64,000 nt of DNA from Agrobacterium tumefaciens (GCF_013337285.1 NZ_SUPW01000005.1:248001-312000); one strand, 5' to 3'; shown: positions 41,101-50,252, numbered from the stretch's first letter. Program-made: numbers and translations. Notes: a model not told the origin generated them from the letters alone.

Positions 41101-41447
41101 CCCGGCAAAAGCAGAAGCTTGATGCCGTGCCTGCGTGCCAAAATCGCAAGCTGGTCGACGCCGTAACGCCAGCGCTCCGCGCCGCCCAGAATCCGGATAA
41201 GAATAACGCGGGCATGTTCCGCCGTCTTTTCGGTCCACAGATCAACCGACATCGGATGCCGAAGCTCGGACAGGTTGGCGACGGACAGGGACGGCGCAGA
41301 GTCCCCCGCCTGTCGCCAGGCCTGCTCAAGCCCGGCGATGTCGCTTGCCGAAAAAGACAACATCACCACATCTGAACGGGGCTGGTTGAGATCAACCGGC
41401 TCGATCAGGTCGTCCAGAGACGAGGATGTGGTGGCGAGAATATGCAT
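38097..41447 (-). CDS. cobN: cobaltochelatase subunit CobN
   Basis: Large subunit of the ATP-dependent aerobic cobaltochelatase, which inserts cobalt into hydrogenobyrinic acid a,c-diamide with CobS and CobT (neither is in this window). It has 1,116 residues, toward the short end for the family, but it runs through the conserved HVGAHGTLEWLPGK, DVLPTGRNLYAADPR, DLWGSASLRNGGED, RISGLFRDMFP and MRHGPRGAAEFAETVD, so it appears complete. It lies 32 bp after cobW. Confidence 0.95.
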   Translation of the reverse strand: MHILATTSSSLDDLIEPVDLNQPRSDVVMLSFSASDIAGLEQAWRQAGDSAPSLSVANLSELRHPMSVDLWTEKTAEHARVILIRILGGAERWRYGVDQLAILARRHGIKLLLLPGECSERDEKLEAASTVDRQMLASVLSFFRKGGGENMGRLAAGLAVLAKDGIWPDIEAEPLPKAGFYRPGQGVVGQAEARAAFSADAAILPILFYRSMLLAEDAVPVDALFHALCERGFAPLPIFVSGLKDGEAIRFLETVLPDLQPVAIIAATAFASQTDEVGKTLFDRLGVPVFQVVMATTRRDGWVENARGLNPSDLAMHVVLPELDGRILAGAISFKQARADGGVSLLNVPEADRVEQVANRIAAFLRLKQASKQDRRIVILMPDYPGAAPGRMGYAVGLDVPQSVLEMLRDLADAGYAVSNIPETARALLDCVEHQEAAIDLSAYLDFLEVLPETAAVSVNATWGTAESDDALADGAFRFRVARFGNVFVALAPDRGRNEDKRVDYHDPALPPRHALVAFGAWMQRVAAAHAIVHVGAHGTLEWLPGKTVALSRNCFPEIVTGPLPVVYPFIVSNPGEAAVAKRRIAAVTIGHIPPVLVNAGLSQGQSALEQLVDEYAQADGLDRRRRDRLAKRIVEKALETGLAAEAGVGAKDDADAALSRIDAFLCDLKDFAIKDGQHVFGRYAEGEIDPLRLESARAEKAALLAALDGRHVVAGPSGAPARGRLDVLPTGRNLYAADPRTMPTPTAFELGRMAGEEVLRHHLQSHGDWPKHLVFDLWGSASLRNGGEDVAQALHLMGARPIHDLTTGRVTGIEVMPPASLGRPRVDVTFRISGLFRDMFPALIALLDAAAKAVARRDEAPGDNPLAEEAAALGHIPARIFGSAPGTYGAGIEEKLASGKWEEREELGQAYLDAASHAFGGADGLEMFENAGFVELVRRADLLVHTGDDPGRDLLDGSSDVAFIGGFSSAKAALGGVADIVALDTTDPARPRARSMAQALTRVVRARAVNPRFIAGQMRHGPRGAAEFAETVDRLVGFAETTHVVSSSLIEALYDAYFGNEAVRDFILRENPKAGQVMAERFLSARRRGLWHSRRNAVDAELEMLILPRTERVGA

Positions 41448-41479
41448 CTAAGGCATTTCCAGTAAAAGTCCGTGGCCGG

Positions 41480-42517
41480 TCAGGCGGCCAGCATCTGTTC
41501 TATCTTTTCGCGGTTGATGCCCTTTTCACCGATGATAACGAGCCGGCTGCGGCGCTCCTCACCCGCCGCCCATGGGCGATCGTAATAGTGGTTGACCCGG
41601 CTGCCCACGGCCTGCACCTGCAGGCGCATCGGCTTGGCGGAAACCTCAATGAAGCCCTTTATGCGCAAAACATTTTCCGCAGCCGCCGTCTCTGCAATGC
41701 GGATCGCCAGCGCTTCCGGATCGCTCACGGCAGGCAGATCGATGACGAAGCTGTCGAAATCGTCGTGTTCATGATCCAGTTCACCATCATGGTGGGTACG
41801 GCGGTTTTCGATGTCCTCTTCCACTGCAAGACCGAGACCGATCAGCACCGCAGGATCGATTGCGCCATTGGATGCCACGACGATCTTCGCGGCCTTTGGC
41901 AGGTGCTCAAGAATGTGGGCCTTTGCCTTGTCGAGACCAGCGCTATCGAGAAGATCAGCCTTGGTCATCACGATAAGGTCGGCGCAGGCGATCTGATCCT
42001 CGAAAACCTCTTCAACCGGGTCATCGTGATCAAGCGCCTCGTCATTCGCCCGCTGGGCGGCGAGTGCTTCCATGTCGTGGGCAACCTGTCCCTCGGCAAG
42101 GGCGGCACCATCCACTACGGCCACCACGGCATCCACCGTCACGCGGCTCTTGATCGCCGGCCATTGGAAGGCCTGCACCAGCGGCTTCGGCAGGGCGAGG
42201 CCGGACGTTTCGATGAGGATATGCTCCACCTTCGGCTGGCGGCTCAAAATCTGCTCGATGGCGGGCTGGAAATCATCCGCCACCGTGCAGCAGATGCAGC
42301 CATTGGCCAGTTCGACGATGTTTTCTTCCGGGCAGCTTTCAATGCCGCAGCCTTTCAGAATTTCGCCATCGATGCCGATATCGCCGAATTCATTGACGAT
42401 GATGGCGAGCCGCTTGCCATCCAGCTTTTCCAGAAGACCGCGCAGCAGCGTGGTTTTTCCGGCCCCCAGAAAGCCGGTGACGATGGTGCAGGGAACGCGG
42501 TCCAGAAGGGTGCTCAT
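41480..42517 (-). CDS. cobW: CobW GTPase (COG0523)
   Basis: G3E-family P-loop GTPase thought to supply cobalt to the chelatase. It has 345 residues: TGFLGAGKTTLL, the metal-binding CxCC as GCICC at about residues 73-77, a NKxD-like TKAD, and the His/Asp-rich HHDGELDHEHDDF around residue 245. The C-terminal CobW_C domain follows. Overlaps the DUF1636 stop by 4 bp. Confidence 0.95.
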   Translation of the reverse strand: MSTLLDRVPCTIVTGFLGAGKTTLLRGLLEKLDGKRLAIIVNEFGDIGIDGEILKGCGIESCPEENIVELANGCICCTVADDFQPAIEQILSRQPKVEHILIETSGLALPKPLVQAFQWPAIKSRVTVDAVVAVVDGAALAEGQVAHDMEALAAQRANDEALDHDDPVEEVFEDQIACADLIVMTKADLLDSAGLDKAKAHILEHLPKAAKIVVASNGAIDPAVLIGLGLAVEEDIENRRTHHDGELDHEHDDFDSFVIDLPAVSDPEALAIRIAETAAAENVLRIKGFIEVSAKPMRLQVQAVGSRVNHYYDRPWAAGEERRSRLVIIGEKGINREKIEQMLAA

Positions 42518-42939
42518 GATCTCTCCTCGGTAAAATCGAATGGGGGAATGCGCGCCACCATGCCGCGCTTTAATGTGTCGGGCCGGCCACGCCAGGGCAT
42601 CAGGCCATCTGCGGAGGCGGCCAGCATATGCGCGCCTGCAAGCAGGTCTTCCGCGTCATTGGGCGTCAGCCCGCCAAACACATAGGACCAGCCGTCGCCG
42701 CCACGCAGCACGGCACTGAGGCCGCGCTTGCAATTGGCAAGGCAATTGACGGAACGAACGACGACGCCAGATTCTTCCGCCTTTGCGGTGACGGCATCGG
42801 CGAGGCGCGAACCGGCGCGCGGTTCAGCATTGGGATCGGCTTCATCGCGACAGCTTCGGCAAACGAAGACGACCACACCGGACGCCGTGTCAGCCTGCGT
42901 GTTTCCGCCTGCACATGAAAATGTCGCTGAAATATCCAA
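42514..42939 (-). CDS. DUF1636 metal-binding-like protein
   Basis: 141 residues, thioredoxin-like ferredoxin in appearance, with CRSC near residue 27 and CLANC near residue 65. The start is a TTG at 42939 with GGGAAG nine bases upstream; no ATG lies before the first cysteine pair, and a GTG at 42876 is the alternative. First gene after the B12 riboswitch and coupled to cobW (4-bp overlap), which suggests a role in cobalt or B12 handling. Function is unproven. Confidence 0.8.
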   Translation of the reverse strand: MDISATFSCAGGNTQADTASGVVVFVCRSCRDEADPNAEPRAGSRLADAVTAKAEESGVVVRSVNCLANCKRGLSAVLRGGDGWSYVFGGLTPNDAEDLLAGAHMLAASADGLMPWRGRPDTLKRGMVARIPPFDFTEERS

Positions 42940-43069
42940 ACCGTTTCGCTTCCCGCGCCTTCAAAAAAATCGTCGGGGTGCGGATATCGAAAACGGCATG
43001 CGCAGATGCGCAACCCCAATGTTCGATCTGACCGACTGACCGGAGCACCCCGCCCGGCAGACGTTTTTT

Positions 43070-43265
43070 CTGAAACGGCAGGTCTCCTGGCTTGCGGCTT
43101 CAAAACACCCGGGCACCGCCTTCCCGAACCCATATTGAAGGCCCAGTGGCTTTACGGTGCGGGCTTACCGCTTACAGTTGCGGGGGCAGCCACGGAATGA
43201 CCCATTGTCCGGGTGGAACCGTGTTCCCTCTTAGCTTTTCCCGTTGCCGGGAAAAGACCGTCAGT
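43070..43265 (-). promoter_or_regulatory. cobalamin (B12) riboswitch
   Basis: On the minus strand the RNA reads, in order, GAGGGAACACGGT, the CCCGCAACTGTAAGCGG core, the B12 box GCCACTG (43144-43150) and AAGCCAGGAGACCTGCC. This is the full conserved set of the class-I cobalamin aptamer. It precedes DUF1636-cobW-cobN and so should repress these genes when B12 is high. The expression platform lies in the next about 130 nt; a TGCGCA-TC-TGCGCA stem there is the only obvious hairpin. Confidence 0.93.
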
Positions 43266-43271
43266 CCGCTA

Positions 43272-43300
43272 CCATTAGGCTGAACGGGGGTGAGGGTCAA
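43272..43300 (-). promoter_or_regulatory. promoter of the riboswitch operon
   Basis: TTGACC (43295-43300), 17 bp, then TAATGG (43272-43277) on the minus strand. Transcription would start near 43265, just before the aptamer. Confidence 0.6.
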
Positions 43301-43323
43301 TGCCGCGGCCTGTCCCTCACACA

Positions 43324-43351
43324 TTGCCGGGTGCGGCAAATTGGGTATAGT
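43324..43351 (+). promoter_or_regulatory. possible promoter of cobO-cobQ
   Basis: TTGCCG (43324-43329), 16 bp, then TATAGT (43346-43351), 57 bp before the cobO start. It diverges from the riboswitch promoter. Confidence 0.4.
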
Positions 43352-43408
43352 CGCCGCTCCGAATGGCGGGGGCATGGCCCCGCACAGCAGGATGAGAAGG
43401 AAAACGTG

Positions 43409-44026
43409 ATGACGCGCGACATCAGCGACAACGAAGCCGAACGCCACCGGCAGAAAATGGTCAACCGCAAGACGGCTCAGGATGCCGAAGTTGCGGCAAA
43501 GACCATCGAAAAAGGTCTGCTGATGATCAATACCGGCCCCGGCAAAGGCAAGTCCACGGCGGCCTTCGGCCTTGCTTTGCGCATGCTCGGCACCGGGCGG
43601 CGAGTCGGCGTGGTGCAGTTCATCAAGGGCGTATGGTCAACGGGCGAACAACAGGCTCTGACGCTTTTCGGTGACAAGATTGTCTGGCGCACCATGGGCG
43701 AGGGTTTCACGTGGGACACACAGGATCTGAAACGCGATGTTGCCGCAGCCACAAAGGCCTGGGAAGAAGCCAAGGTCCTGATGGCCGATGAAACGATCGG
43801 CCTCCTGATCCTCGATGAACTGAACATCGCGCTGCGTTACGACTATCTGCCGCTGGAAGAGGTCGTTGAAACGCTGTCCAGTCGCAGGCCTGATCTGCAC
43901 GTTATCGTCACCGGCCGCAACGCCAAACAACCGCTGATCGACGCCGCCGACATGGTGACGGAAATGACGCTGGTGAAACACCACTTCAAGGCGGGCGTGA
44001 AGGCGCAGGCCGGGATAGAATTCTGA
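43409..44026 (+). CDS. cobO: cob(I)yrinic acid a,c-diamide adenosyltransferase
   Basis: Adds the adenosyl group to the corrinoid cobalt. It has 205 residues of the CobA/CobO/BtuR family, with the P-loop [14 protein letters not shown] near residue 41 and [23 protein letters not shown] precedes the ATG; a GTG directly before it is also in frame. cobQ follows after 1 bp. Confidence 0.96.
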   Translation: MTRDISDNEAERHRQKMVNRKTAQDAEVAAKTIEKGLLMINTGPGKGKSTAAFGLALRMLGTGRRVGVVQFIKGVWSTGEQQALTLFGDKIVWRTMGEGFTWDTQDLKRDVAAATKAWEEAKVLMADETIGLLILDELNIALRYDYLPLEEVVETLSSRRPDLHVIVTGRNAKQPLIDAADMVTEMTLVKHHFKAGVKAQAGIEF

Positions 44027-44027
44027 C

Positions 44028-45485
44028 ATGACTGCGCGGGTGCTGATGTTTCAGGGAACCGGCTCGGACGTCGGCAAATCGCTGATGGTGGCCGGCCTTG
44101 CCCGTGCTTTCGTCAAGCGCGGCCTGTCCGTCATGCCGTTCAAACCGCAGAACATGTCGAATAATGCGGCGGTCACCGCCGATGGCGGCGAGATCGGCCG
44201 CGCCCAGGCGCTGCAGGCGCGGGCGGCGGGTGTGCCGCTCTCCGTTCACATGAACCCGGTACTCCTGAAACCACAGAGCGAGACCGGCGCACAGGTGGTG
44301 GTGCAGGGCAAGATCGTCGGTAATGCCAGAGCGGCCGATTATCAGCACATGAAGGCCGGGCTGATGCCGCTTGTGCTGGAAAGCTTTGAGCACCTGAAAC
44401 TACGGGCCGATCTTGTGCTCGTGGAAGGAGCGGGCAGCGCGTCTGAAATCAACCTTCGCGCCAATGACATCGCCAATATGGGTTTTGCCCGTGCGGCAAA
44501 TGTGCCCGTAATCCTGATCGGCGATATCGATCGGGGCGGCGTCATCGCCAGCCTCGTCGGCACCAAGGCAGTGCTTGAGCCGGGCGATGCGGCAATGATC
44601 GAAGGTTTCATCGTCAACCGCTTTCGCGGCGATCCGGCGCTGTTTTCAGATGGCATGCGGATGATTGCGGAAAAGACCGATTGGGCCTCCATTGGGCTTC
44701 TGCCGCATTTTTCCGATGCCGCGAAACTGCCGGCGGAAGATGCTCTCGGTCTTTCCGGCCCTGCCCAGCAGAAACCGGGCGCAAAGATCCGCATCGCGGT
44801 GCCAATCCTGCCACATATTTCCAATTTCGACGATCTCGATCCGCTGGACATGGAACCGGATGTGGAACTGATCCGCGTGCGGCCGGGCGAAACCATTCCT
44901 GCCGATTGCCGGCTGGTGCTGCTTTGCGGCTCGAAATCCACCATCGCCGATTTGGCCGTGTTGAAAAATGCGGGTCTCGATATCGATATCAAGGCCCATG
45001 CCCGGCGTGGTGGCTATGTTCTTGGCCTATGCGGCGGATACCAGATGCTGGGGAAAACCGTCGCTGATCCTGACGGCATAGAAGGGCCGCTGGCGACGAT
45101 TGACGGGCTTGGCTTGCTGGATGTCGATACGGTTTTGACCGGCGACAAACGGCTGGTTTCCGTGCAGGGCAGGAGTTTCGACGGAATTGATTTATCCGGC
45201 TATGAAATGCATGTCGGCGAAACCAAGGGTGCTGCGGATAACCAGCCGTTCTCGATGATCGACGGACATGCCGATGGCGCCATCTCGCCCGACGGCCGCA
45301 TCTTCGGCACCTATATTCACGGGCTTTTTGCGGATAACGGCCAGCGCAGCGCATGGCTGGAGCGGCTTGGCGGTGAGGGCACCCATCTGAATTACGATGC
45401 GCAAGTGGACGCCGTTCTTGACCGTCTGGCGACACATATGGAACAGCACCTCGATCTCGACCGGCTGCTGTCTATAGCGCGATAA
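44028..45485 (+). CDS. cobQ: cobyric acid synthase
   Basis: Amidates side chains b, d, e and g with glutamine and ATP. It has 485 residues: the ATP-binding [20 protein letters not shown] and [22 protein letters not shown], and a GATase domain with the cysteine in [12 protein letters not shown]. The 3' end overlaps the convergent cobD by 14 bp. Confidence 0.97.
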   Translation: MTARVLMFQGTGSDVGKSLMVAGLARAFVKRGLSVMPFKPQNMSNNAAVTADGGEIGRAQALQARAAGVPLSVHMNPVLLKPQSETGAQVVVQGKIVGNARAADYQHMKAGLMPLVLESFEHLKLRADLVLVEGAGSASEINLRANDIANMGFARAANVPVILIGDIDRGGVIASLVGTKAVLEPGDAAMIEGFIVNRFRGDPALFSDGMRMIAEKTDWASIGLLPHFSDAAKLPAEDALGLSGPAQQKPGAKIRIAVPILPHISNFDDLDPLDMEPDVELIRVRPGETIPADCRLVLLCGSKSTIADLAVLKNAGLDIDIKAHARRGGYVLGLCGGYQMLGKTVADPDGIEGPLATIDGLGLLDVDTVLTGDKRLVSVQGRSFDGIDLSGYEMHVGETKGAADNQPFSMIDGHADGAISPDGRIFGTYIHGLFADNGQRSAWLERLGGEGTHLNYDAQVDAVLDRLATHMEQHLDLDRLLSIAR

Positions 45486-46437
45486 GGATCGCCAGCAGCC
45501 CAAACAGGCCGATCAGCAAGACATCTGCGATCCGCGCCAGCCGCAGCGCGGTGCGAATATCGCCGGCAACCAGCGTCGCTCTTCCGCCTTCACCCATGAA
45601 ACCCGCATCAATCATCTGCCCGCCATAGGAGCGGGGGCCGGCAAGTGCAAAGCCAAGAGCACCAGCCAGCGCCGCCTCCGGCCAGCCGGCATTGGGGGAA
45701 CGATGGTGGTGCGCATCACGACGGATCGCAGCGATGGCGCCCTTGGGCGACGCGCCCTTCACAAAAAAAGCTGCCACTACGAAAAGAACGCCGCTCAACC
45801 TCGACGCCGGCAGATTGACCAGATCGTCCAGCCGGGCCGAGGCCCAACCAAAGGCTCCATGGCGTGGCGAACGATGGCCGATCATGCTGTCGGCCGTATT
45901 TATCGCCTTATAGGCCGCGCCGCCCGGCAGGCCCAACAGGCCGAGCCAAAGGGCAGGGGCAACGATACCGTCAGAAAAATTCTCGGCCAGACTTTCAATC
46001 GCCGCCCGGCAGATCGCCGCCTCATCCAGCTTTTGCGGATCACGACCAACGATCATCGATACAGCCTTGCGGCCACCTTCCACCCCCTCGCGCTCCAGAG
46101 CGGTGGCAACAGCTTCCACATGCTGTTCCAGACTTTTCTGCGCCGGAAGCGAAGCACCGAGGATCGCCACAGCCAACAGGCCAAAGGGCAGGAGAAGCAG
46201 AATCGATTGCGCAAACCATGCAAGAATGACGGTGAGACCGGCAAAAACCACCAGAGCCGCCACGCCCGCCGCCTTACGCTGCGAAAATGACGCGCTCTCC
46301 CGGTTCCATTTTTTGTCCAGCAGCGCGATAAGCGAACCGATCCAGGTGACGGGGTGGCCGATGCGATTGAACAGCCAGTCCGGATAGCCGGTCAGGCGTT
46401 CGATCACGAGCGACAGGAAAGCGAGAGCAAAGAACAT
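45472..46437 (-). CDS. cobD: adenosylcobinamide-phosphate synthase (CobD/CbiB)
   Basis: Membrane enzyme attaching (R)-1-amino-2-propanol phosphate to adenosylcobyric acid. It has 321 residues with about 4-5 membrane segments: [38 protein letters not shown], the [14 protein letters not shown] motif. The ATG at 46437 overlaps the divergent cobC ATG. Confidence 0.95.
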   Translation of the reverse strand: MFFALAFLSLVIERLTGYPDWLFNRIGHPVTWIGSLIALLDKKWNRESASFSQRKAAGVAALVVFAGLTVILAWFAQSILLLLPFGLLAVAILGASLPAQKSLEQHVEAVATALEREGVEGGRKAVSMIVGRDPQKLDEAAICRAAIESLAENFSDGIVAPALWLGLLGLPGGAAYKAINTADSMIGHRSPRHGAFGWASARLDDLVNLPASRLSGVLFVVAAFFVKGASPKGAIAAIRRDAHHHRSPNAGWPEAALAGALGFALAGPRSYGGQMIDAGFMGEGGRATLVAGDIRTALRLARIADVLLIGLFGLLAILIAL

Positions 46438-47482
46438 GGGCGAGACAGTACCAGAAAAGGCTCAAGGAGCGATCCGTCACGGCGGCAATCTCGGCAAGGC
46501 GCGCCTGATGTTTCCTGACGCGCCTGAACCGTGGATCGACCTTTCGACCGGGATCAATCCGCACTCCTATCCGCATTCGCCGGTTCCCGCCAGCGCATTC
46601 GCCCGCCTGCCGGAACCGGATGCCGCCGAAGATTTGAAGCAGCTGGCAGCAGCCCATTTTGGCGCGCCTTCTGCCTCGCATGTCACGCTGTCTCCCGGCA
46701 CCCAGATGTTGATGCCGTTACTCGCTCAAGTCGCGCTTTCCCGTGGGGCAAAAAGCGGGGCCGTGCTTTCGCCCGCCTATGCCGAACATGCCCGCACCGC
46801 GCGCATGGCCGGACTAACCGTGACCGAAGTTGAAAATCTTGGCGACCTGTCAGCTCACGACTATGTGGTGGTGGTCAATCCCAACAATCCCGATGGCCGC
46901 ATCACGGATCGAGAGGCTTTGCTGTCTCTCGCCGATTCGATGCGTCGTAAAGGCGGCATGCTCGTCGTGGATGAAGCCTTTGTCGACGCAGGAGGGGCGG
47001 AAAGCCTCGCAAATGCTGCGGATCACGAGGCGCTGATTGTGCTGCGATCCTTCGGCAAATTTTATGGCATGGCTGGCGTGCGGCTCGGTTTCGCGATTGC
47101 GCGTCCCGATATTGCTGCCGCACTGGAAGCAAACTTAGGCCCGTGGGCAGTTTCCGGCCCGGCACTGCATATTGCGACCGAAGCTTTGGCAGACGAGGAA
47201 TGGCAATCATCCATGCGCCTCCAGCTCGCTAAAGAAGCCCGGCGCATGAATGACCTGCTGAAGGAAGCGAGGCTGGAAATCGCCGGCGGCACGTCCCTCT
47301 TCACGCTCGTTCGGGACAAGCGTGCCACAGCGCTGTTCGGCCATCTCGGTCGGCGCGGCATTCTGGTCCGCATTTTCGATGAAAGGCCGAACGACATGCG
47401 TTTCGGCCTTCCCGGCAGCGAAGCGGACTGGCAGCGCCTCGATGAAGCGCTGCTCTCTTTCTATCATCCCTCGAAGGTGTAG
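46436..47482 (+). CDS. cobC: threonine-phosphate decarboxylase
   Basis: PLP-dependent enzyme making (R)-1-amino-2-propanol O-2-phosphate, the CobD substrate. It has 348 residues: HGGNLGKARLMFP, WIDLSTGINPHSYP, VVVNPNNPDGR, and the PLP lysine in LRSFGKFYGMAGVRLGF. It starts on the CATG shared with cobD and overlaps the convergent L-fuconate dehydratase by 19 bp at its end. Confidence 0.96.
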   Translation: MGETVPEKAQGAIRHGGNLGKARLMFPDAPEPWIDLSTGINPHSYPHSPVPASAFARLPEPDAAEDLKQLAAAHFGAPSASHVTLSPGTQMLMPLLAQVALSRGAKSGAVLSPAYAEHARTARMAGLTVTEVENLGDLSAHDYVVVVNPNNPDGRITDREALLSLADSMRRKGGMLVVDEAFVDAGGAESLANAADHEALIVLRSFGKFYGMAGVRLGFAIARPDIAAALEANLGPWAVSGPALHIATEALADEEWQSSMRLQLAKEARRMNDLLKEARLEIAGGTSLFTLVRDKRATALFGHLGRRGILVRIFDERPNDMRFGLPGSEADWQRLDEALLSFYHPSKV

Positions 47483-48741
47483 GTCTCAATCGAATCCGGC
47501 TTCATTTCGATGGAGAAGCCCGGCAGTTTCGGCGGCATGTAAGCGGCGTTGCGGATATCGCAAGGCTCGATGAAGTGCTCGTGCAAGTGATCCACATATT
47601 CGATGACGCGACCTTCCTTGGTGCCCGATACCACCAGGTAGTCGATCATCGACAGGTGCTGCACATATTCGCAAAGGCCGACGCCACCGGCATGCGGCCA
47701 GACCGGTAGATTGTATTTGGCGGCAATCAGCAGCACAGCCAGCACTTCATTCAGCCCACCCATACGGCAGCTGTCGATCTGCACCACATCGATGGCGCCT
47801 TCGGCGATGAACTGCTTGAACATGATGCGGTTCTGGCACATTTCACCAGTTGCTACCTTCACGGAACCAATGGCTGCGCGAATCTTGCGATGGCCGGCGA
47901 TATCGTCCGGGCTGGTCGGCTCTTCGATGAAGAAGGGCTTGGAAAAGGCGAGCTTGTTCACCCACTCGATTGCCTGATCCACTTCCCACACCTGATTGGC
48001 ATCGATCATCAGATAACGGTCGGGGCCAATCACCTCGCGGGCGATGGTGAGACGGCGGATGTCATCCTCCAGATCGCGACCGACCTTCATCTTCACATGG
48101 TTGAAACCGGCATCGATGGCTTCCTGGCAAAGACGACGCAGCTTGGCGTCGTCATAACCGAGCCATCCGGCCGACGTCGTGTAGCAGGCATAACCCTCGT
48201 TCTTCAGCGTTTCGATACGTTCCTTCTTGCCGCTTTCGGCCTTTTTGAGGATCGCAAGCGCATCGTCGCGGGTCAGCACATCGGTCAGATAACGGTAATC
48301 GACGATATCGGCGATTTCTTCCGCGCTCATATCGGCAACAAGCTGCCACACCGGCTTGCCCGCCTTCTTCGCAAGCAGATCCCAGACCGCATTGACGACG
48401 GCACCGGTGGCGAGATGCATCGCACCCTTGTCCGGGCCGATCCAGCGCAGCTGGCTGTCGCTCGTCAGATGCCGCCAATATTTGCCGGGGTTCTCGGTAA
48501 CCATGGCAAGATCGGTGCCGACCACCAGATGCCGCATCGCTTCGATCGCCATGCAGCAAATGTCATTGCCACGGCCGATGGTGAAGGTCAGGCCATGGCC
48601 CTTCAGGCCCGGCTCGTCGGTGTCGAGAATGACATAAGCCGCCGAATAATCCGGGTCGGGGTTCATCGCATCCGAACCGTCGAGGCTCTGGGAGGTCGGG
48701 AAACGCAGGTCGAAAACACGCAGATCTGTAATTTTGGTCAT
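47464..48741 (-). CDS. fucD: L-fuconate dehydratase
   Basis: Enolase-superfamily enzyme that dehydrates L-fuconate to 2-keto-3-deoxy-L-fuconate. It has 425 residues. The catalytic Lys is in HVKMKVG, metal ligands are in LMIDANQVW, FFIEEPTSPDD and VATGEMCQN, and the catalytic histidine is in WPHAGGVGLCEYV. Known FucD enzymes also act on L-galactonate and D-altronate. It is the last gene of the nine-gene minus-strand sugar unit. Confidence 0.92.
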   Translation of the reverse strand: MTKITDLRVFDLRFPTSQSLDGSDAMNPDPDYSAAYVILDTDEPGLKGHGLTFTIGRGNDICCMAIEAMRHLVVGTDLAMVTENPGKYWRHLTSDSQLRWIGPDKGAMHLATGAVVNAVWDLLAKKAGKPVWQLVADMSAEEIADIVDYRYLTDVLTRDDALAILKKAESGKKERIETLKNEGYACYTTSAGWLGYDDAKLRRLCQEAIDAGFNHVKMKVGRDLEDDIRRLTIAREVIGPDRYLMIDANQVWEVDQAIEWVNKLAFSKPFFIEEPTSPDDIAGHRKIRAAIGSVKVATGEMCQNRIMFKQFIAEGAIDVVQIDSCRMGGLNEVLAVLLIAAKYNLPVWPHAGGVGLCEYVQHLSMIDYLVVSGTKEGRVIEYVDHLHEHFIEPCDIRNAAYMPPKLPGFSIEMKPDSIETYTFEG

Positions 48742-48777
48742 GGCCGGTTACTCGCGGTCAGTGTCAAAGGAAATCGT

Positions 48778-49107
48778 TCAATCGTGGTGGAAGGTTTCTT
48801 CCATCATCGCCCACCACTCGTCTTGCTTGCGGCTTTCGAGCGGTTGCTGGCAGGGAATGGTGAAAGACCACCATTCCTGGTTCTTGGGGCTTGCGGCTAT
48901 CTTCGCCATGTCAGCGCTGAAATCCGTGCCGTGATATTCCCAATAACCGAACAGCAGATTTTCCGGTTCACGCAGGAAGATCGTATAGTTACGGATGTTG
49001 CTGTCGCTGATGAGCGCCAGAACTTCCGGCCAGACGGCAGCGTGCAGCCTTTTATACTCCACGATCATGTCCGGTTTGACGCCTATGACCATGCCCATAC
49101 GCTGCAT
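48778..49107 (-). CDS. sugar mutarotase of the L-rhamnose mutarotase family
   Basis: 109 residues: MQRMGMVIGVKPDMIVEYKRLH, then YTIFLREPENLLFGYWEY and a final WWAMMEETFHHD. RhaM-type proteins interconvert alpha and beta pyranoses of 6-deoxy-sugars. Its place inside the fuconate cluster points to L-fucose or L-galactose rather than rhamnose; this is inference. It lies 11 bp after the tagaturonate-reductase-like gene. Confidence 0.85.
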   Translation of the reverse strand: MQRMGMVIGVKPDMIVEYKRLHAAVWPEVLALISDSNIRNYTIFLREPENLLFGYWEYHGTDFSADMAKIAASPKNQEWWSFTIPCQQPLESRKQDEWWAMMEETFHHD

Positions 49108-49118
49108 GAAAAACTCCG

Positions 49119-50252
49119 TTATTGCTTGATGGTGGCAAGCGCCGCGCGCAGCCCGTGTTGCGGCAGGTTCAACCCCAGCCGTTCTGCAGCAGCGATGATC
49201 GGGATGAATCGACGACGCTTCTTTTCATCGTGGTTACCGGCGATATCGGCCAGCCGATGCGCGAGAAAAGGATTGCGCAAACGTTCGCGCAACACACCGA
49301 TATAGACCGCAGCCTCATCTCCCATGCCTTCGGCAGCAAAGACCGGCAGAACCTCGTCCCGCCACAGCGTTTCCAGATCCGTAACGAGAGCGTCGTCGGC
49401 CATTGCCTGCCGCACCGTCTCGTCCTTGGCCCGGGCATCCTGCATCCAGCGCTCGGCCAGATAGGAATGGCCGAGATTGAGCAGAAAGAGCTTCAGTTTT
49501 TCGTAGTGGTCGAGATCATCCGTCAGCACGATCGCAGGGTGAGCGCATGGCAAAACGAGCCCTTCCTGCCTCTCGATCGCCCAGAGCGCATAGGGCTCCG
49601 CCACCGCACCAACTGGATCGATCGGCTCGGAGACGATGCGATCGACCAGACTATTGGCGAAACGGCATTTCTCGTTGAGATAAAAGGCAAACCCCGCCGG
49701 CAGCCGCCACTCGTCTGCAAGCTGGCGAATGACTTGCTGCAGCCTTTCGCCATTGCGCGGCACAAGCTCGCAGGGGAAGATCGACAAAGGCGCTTCCGGA
49801 TTGCTCTGAAAACGCTCCAGCAGCAACGTGCAGAGCTTCGCCGGAAAGCTTTTCGGCACCACCGTGAAATCGGCCGCAAGGCCAGGACCGTCAGCGGAAT
49901 CCAGCTCATAACCGCGATCGCCCGTATTGGACAGGATAACCTCGGCCACGCAGGCAAGACGCCGCACTTCGGCCCAGTCGGTCGCGGCCGTCAGCGCGCG
50001 TGCGACAGCCTTACCCGGAATTTCCTCTTCCACTTCCTGCCCATCGCTGATACCGCGAATGCGCACAGGGTAGGGCGCTCCGCTGTTCAGTGCCGCAACA
50101 CGCTTCAGGCTTTCCGCATTGCCGGTCGTCTGGACAATAGCGATATGTCCAAGAGCCTCGCCTTTATCCAGCGCCTGCGAAACGAACAAATCCGCATGCG
50201 CCAGAAGAAAGCGGCTGGTGCCAAATTGCAGAATGGGCGTGTCAGCTGTCAT
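49119..50252 (-). CDS. mannitol dehydrogenase family oxidoreductase, probable tagaturonate reductase (UxaB-like)
   Basis: 377 residues of the polyol long-chain dehydrogenase family. ILQFGTSRFLLAHADLF is the NAD-binding start, and KLKLFLLNLGHSYLA has the family Lys-x4-Asn-x2-His catalytic set. Together with the altronate-dehydratase-like gene it suggests interconversion of D-tagaturonate and D-altronate; fructuronate or another keto-acid is possible. Its start overlaps the Zn-dehydrogenase stop by 4 bp. Confidence 0.85.
   Translation of the reverse strand: MTADTPILQFGTSRFLLAHADLFVSQALDKGEALGHIAIVQTTGNAESLKRVAALNSGAPYPVRIRGISDGQEVEEEIPGKAVARALTAATDWAEVRRLACVAEVILSNTGDRGYELDSADGPGLAADFTVVPKSFPAKLCTLLLERFQSNPEAPLSIFPCELVPRNGERLQQVIRQLADEWRLPAGFAFYLNEKCRFANSLVDRIVSEPIDPVGAVAEPYALWAIERQEGLVLPCAHPAIVLTDDLDHYEKLKLFLLNLGHSYLAERWMQDARAKDETVRQAMADDALVTDLETLWRDEVLPVFAAEGMGDEAAVYIGVLRERLRNPFLAHRLADIAGNHDEKKRRRFIPIIAAAERLGLNLPQHGLRAALATIKQ

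Noticed and set aside
38097-41447. CobN as truncated because of its 1,116 residues
   Set aside because: Conserved motifs run from the N-terminus to the final RRRGLWHSRRN region, so no domain loss is apparent.
41426-42685. 419-residue plus-strand frame
   Set aside because: Antisense to cobW and DUF1636, which have clear motifs.
47890-49305. 471-residue plus-strand frame
   Set aside because: Antisense to L-fuconate dehydratase and its neighbours; no domain visible.
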